Below, in pieces: positions 23,146 to 26,460 of a stretch of 26,460 bases of DNA (the stretch's first letter is position 1; each line of letters opens with the position of its first letter). The notes under the pieces are model-generated. The model was given only the letters and a program-made list of their open reading frames with translations, was not told the origin of the DNA and searched no databases. The position numbers and the translations under genes are program-made. This DNA comes from Caldisericia bacterium (GTDB lineage Bacteria > Caldisericota > Caldisericia > JAAYUI01), in contig JAGNLA010000020.1 of assembly GCA_017999835.1 (NCBI GenBank), positions 1 through 26,460 of the forward strand. Reading direction: 5' to 3'.

Positions 23146-23173
23146 TTGACAAGTCGGTGGTTTTCCGTAGACT
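23146..23173 (+). promoter_or_regulatory. 16S rRNA promoter P1
   Basis: A consensus -35 TTGACA (23146-23151), 16-bp spacer and TAGACT (23168-23173), preceded by A/T-rich sequence. Initiation near 23180 would start the RNA right at a long hairpin (23181-23216). Confidence 0.75.
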
Positions 23174-23180
23174 ATTCAAA

Positions 23181-23216
23181 CTGTCAACCGCGGGGTGAGC
23201 GACCCCCACTTGACAG
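23181..23216 (+). other. Hairpin at the 5' end of the P1 transcript
   Basis: CTGTCAA (23181-23187) pairs perfectly with TTGACAG (23210-23216). Inside it GGGGT (23192-23196) pairs with ACCCC (23202-23206). The 3' arm is also the -35 element of promoter P2. A hairpin at the very 5' end may protect the RNA. Confidence 0.6.
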
Positions 23217-23238
23217 AGAACCTTGAATGTGGTAATCT
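23210..23238 (+). promoter_or_regulatory. 16S rRNA promoter P2
   Basis: A consensus -35 TTGACA (23210-23215), 17-bp spacer and TAATCT (23233-23238). Initiation near 23245 gives a leader of about 160 nt that contains the processing stem. Confidence 0.7.
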
Positions 23239-23288
23239 CAAACTTCACCGACGGATTTCCGGAAGGAGCCAACGGTGAGAAGGTAACT

Positions 23289-23305
23289 TGAAAACTAGGT
23301 AGTGC
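23289..23305 (+). other. Pre-16S processing stalk, 5' arm
   Basis: TGAAAACTAGGTAGTGC is perfectly complementary over 17 bases to 25005-25021 beyond the 16S 3' end. Together they bring the ends of the precursor into a double helix, the usual substrate for RNase III. The sequence resembles the TTGAAAACTAG elements known in Bacillus rRNA operons. Confidence 0.85.
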
Positions 23306-23402
23306 GAATCCTCAATTCCTTTATAAGAATTGGATAACAAAAAAAACATAAGACACAAATGGTGTGTTTTGAGAGAATCAAAACTTTGAGCACCAAAAAA
23401 AT

Positions 23403-24950
<1,548 letters not shown>

Positions 24951-24960
24951 AAGGAGCGCT

Positions 24961-24984
24961 GAAAATCGTCTTCGAACGATTTTC
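24961..24984 (+). other. Trailer hairpin just after 16S
   Basis: The perfect 9-bp stem GAAAATCGT / ACGATTTTC has a CTTCGA loop. It lies between the mature 16S end and the processing stalk arm and has no U-tract after it, so it is more likely a processing or stability element than a terminator. Confidence 0.7.
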
Positions 24985-25004
24985 TACCAAAAAAACAAAA
25001 GCTT

Positions 25005-25021
25005 GCACTACCTAGTTTTCA
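25005..25021 (+). other. Pre-16S processing stalk, 3' arm
   Basis: GCACTACCTAGTTTTCA is the exact reverse complement of 23289-23305 in the leader. It shows that the precursor carrying only 16S is folded and cut as a unit. Confidence 0.85.
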
Positions 25022-25063
25022 GATTATCTTCCAAAGAGGAGATACACATTCACGGATCATTCT

Positions 25064-25097
25064 AAGCCGGTCAGAAATGACCGGCTTTTTTAATTTT
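25064..25097 (+). terminator. Intrinsic terminator of the solitary 16S transcript
   Basis: The 10-bp stem AAGCCGGTCA / TGACCGGCTT is closed by a GAAA tetraloop and followed by a T-rich tail. It lies about 115 nt after the 16S 3' end. No tRNA, 23S or 5S lies between, so the rRNA transcript should end here. Confidence 0.92.
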
Positions 25098-25164
25098 ATA
25101 AATTCAATAATATCAAAATATGAATTTACATCCTTGAAGATTTTTTAGAAAAAAATATTAAATT

Positions 25165-25173
25165 TGTTATAAT
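25165..25173 (+). promoter_or_regulatory. Extended -10 promoter of the HEPN-like gene
   Basis: TGtTATAAT lies about 26 nt upstream of the start codon, giving a leader of roughly 19 nt with a GGAGGAG site. No clear -35 is present, as is usual for extended -10 promoters. Confidence 0.5.
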
Positions 25174-25198
25174 CGCTATCATTGATTGGAGGAGTATT

Positions 25199-26326
25199 GT
25201 GAGAAAAGGTGAGGTGTTTCGAGATGCAATATTTGAATTTTATAATGGATTAATGGGATTCTATTGCACGTATAAGCCAATTTTGAACTTACTACAAGAA
25301 AACCACAATACAAATTTCGAAAAGATTGTAAATCCGATACGAAAAAAAATTGAGAACAAGGAATTGAGTGTTAAGTTCGAGAATCTGTATGAATCAATAC
25401 ATAACATTAATGTGTTTGGATATTCATCAAGCAAGATACTTGAAATTTATCTTGTAGCTTCTGTAACTTGTTTTGATGTGTTTTTGAGTAACTTAATTCG
25501 GACAGTATACTACGATATCAATAAATCTATAATTGAGTTATTGGATGAAAAAAAGCGAGATAAAGACACTGAAGAAGATCTTCTTGATACTTTATCTGAT
25601 AAAAACAGATGGGACATTTTAAAATCAATTGATAAAAAAATGATTATGAAAATTGATTGTGTGAGTGATCACCAAAAAGACTTCTCAAAAGCTTGTAGAA
25701 TTAGAAACATTATTGTGCACAATGATGGGAAAATAGACCAAAAATTCATTGATATTATTAATAAATATCAAATAGCAGAAGAGGAATGTTATGTAGGGAT
25801 GAAATACATACTAACTGAAGAAAAGTTTAAGTCGTTAATATTATCCATTTTTCAATTTGGTTTTGAATTGGGATATTCTATTTGGATGAAATACTCTACT
25901 GAGAATGACCAGCAATATCAATATTTATCAAAAGAATTATCAAATCAACTGTTTCACATCAAAGAGTACGCACTATTAATAAAGATCATTAAGTTTGTGC
26001 TAGATGTAGATCGTAACATCAATATCGATCAAAAAAAGGATATTATGTTAAAAATTGCTCAATGTTATAAATGGAATGGGAACGCAGAACTGTGTAATAC
26101 TACATTAGATTCATTTGATTGGTCTGGTTCTGATGAATCTATATATCTTGCAATTGATGTATTAAAAGACAATTTCGATGAAGCCTACGAACATATGAAA
26201 AAAATTGGTAAGAATCATCAGACAATAACGGCTCATACCTACAGAAACTTGACATTGTTCAATAAAATAAGAAATGAAGATAAATTTTCCAGTGTTTTCT
26301 ATGAAATATTCGGTGAACCACTTTAA
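25199..26326 (+). CDS. AT-rich HEPN-like protein, candidate accessory or defence gene
   Basis: The 375-residue protein has no signal peptide or membrane helix and is largely helical. Residues 167-174 read RIRNIIVH, with Arg169 and His174 forming an RX4H motif followed by Asn-Asp-Gly. This is the catalytic signature of HEPN-domain ribonucleases, and upstream helices (about 75-165) fit the rest of such a domain. The C-terminal half (about 240-375) is helical and may be a repeat or interaction domain. The start is GTG with GGAGGAG four bases upstream. Codon use is markedly more A/T-rich than the neighbouring genes, a sign of horizontal transfer. HEPN proteins act in toxin-antitoxin and antiphage systems, but no partner gene is seen and the function is inferred only from the motif. 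Confidence 0.7.
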   Translation: MRKGEVFRDAIFEFYNGLMGFYCTYKPILNLLQENHNTNFEKIVNPIRKKIENKELSVKFENLYESIHNINVFGYSSSKILEIYLVASVTCFDVFLSNLIRTVYYDINKSIIELLDEKKRDKDTEEDLLDTLSDKNRWDILKSIDKKMIMKIDCVSDHQKDFSKACRIRNIIVHNDGKIDQKFIDIINKYQIAEEECYVGMKYILTEEKFKSLILSIFQFGFELGYSIWMKYSTENDQQYQYLSKELSNQLFHIKEYALLIKIIKFVLDVDRNINIDQKKDIMLKIAQCYKWNGNAELCNTTLDSFDWSGSDESIYLAIDVLKDNFDEAYEHMKKIGKNHQTITAHTYRNLTLFNKIRNEDKFSSVFYEIFGEPL

Positions 26327-26420
26327 TAGTGTTCCCGTTTATCCCCACAATAAAGTAATTAGTTCAAAATAATTGAGTAAATAACAATAATAAAGAACCT
26401 TGACAAATAGTTGTACTTAA
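26327..26420. other. AT-rich spacer at the right end
   Basis: No gene is visible. A TTGACA (26400-26405) with TAAAAA 18 bp later could be a weak rightward promoter, but it runs straight into the hairpin below. Confidence 0.35.
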
Positions 26421-26448
26421 AAATAAAAATCCCGAGGGTGTTCTCGGG
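26421..26448 (-). terminator. Probable minus-strand terminator of a gene beyond the window
   Basis: CCCGAG (26431-26436) pairs with CTCGGG (26443-26448) around six bases. On the minus strand the stem is followed by ATTTTTATTT. This suggests that a leftward-transcribed gene ends just outside the right edge. Confidence 0.55.
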
Positions 26449-26460
26449 GTAGGCACGCTA

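Noticed and set aside
24951-25063. Spacer tRNA (Ile or Ala) after 16S
   Set aside because: No cloverleaf, CCA end or T-loop motif is present. The space holds only the processing stalk arm, a hairpin and the terminator.
26338-26352. DnaA-box-like TTATCCCCA near the right end
   Set aside because: It is a single copy with a mismatch at a key position and no neighbouring boxes or dnaA/dnaN genes, so there is no case for an origin.

Overview
The window is bacterial chromosome from a lineage I cannot place. It carries a complete 16S rRNA gene, the end of an EF-Tu gene followed by ribosomal protein L33, an isoleucyl-tRNA synthetase of the long type-2 class, D-Ala-D-Ala ligase and a Feo iron-uptake operon. 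The 16S has an exact 27F site but differs from the usual bacterial sequence at several near-universal places, which suggests an uncultured or poorly sampled phylum. Feo transport of ferrous iron, an anaerobe-type nitronate monooxygenase-like protein, a dockerin-bearing M6 protease and a copper-amine-oxidase-N-like protein together hint at an anaerobic, secretion-rich bacterium. That lifestyle is inference.

Left part (1-4500): tuf 3' end, rpmG and a strong terminator, with no secE-nusG following. Then comes a promoter with two translationally coupled DinB-fold proteins. A nitronate monooxygenase-like gene follows, apparently lacking a normal start codon. It converges on a secreted M6 metalloprotease with a C-terminal dockerin, and the two share a perfect 20-bp inverted-repeat bidirectional terminator.

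Middle minus-strand block (4500-10364): in order of transcription, an anchored beta-propeller-like protein, ddl, a secreted protein with a carboxypeptidase-regulatory-like domain, a copper-amine-oxidase-N-like membrane protein and an RNase J-like metallo-beta-lactamase protein. The last four genes overlap or nearly touch, so they form one operon.

Plus-strand block (10420-17173): a promoter drives ileS. Overlapping or close behind it are an ECF sigma factor, a small membrane protein (candidate anti-sigma), a LiaF/DUF5668-like membrane protein, a PspC-domain protein and a secreted bactofilin-like beta-solenoid fused to a membrane domain, ending at a terminator. This looks like an envelope-stress module riding behind a housekeeping gene. 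A coiled-coil membrane protein follows.

Minus-strand block (17142-22671): feoA, feoB and a FeoC-like protein with two winged helices and a Cys cluster, then two beta-propeller proteins. A palindrome lies in the spacer of the probable feoA promoter.

Right part (22709-26460): an AT-rich intergenic region leads into tandem promoters, a processed leader and the 16S gene. The 16S is followed within about 115 nt by its own intrinsic terminator, so it is not joined to tRNAs, 23S or 5S here. Beyond it is a strikingly AT-rich gene with a HEPN-like RX4H motif, a candidate accessory or defence gene, and then a minus-strand terminator for a gene outside the window.
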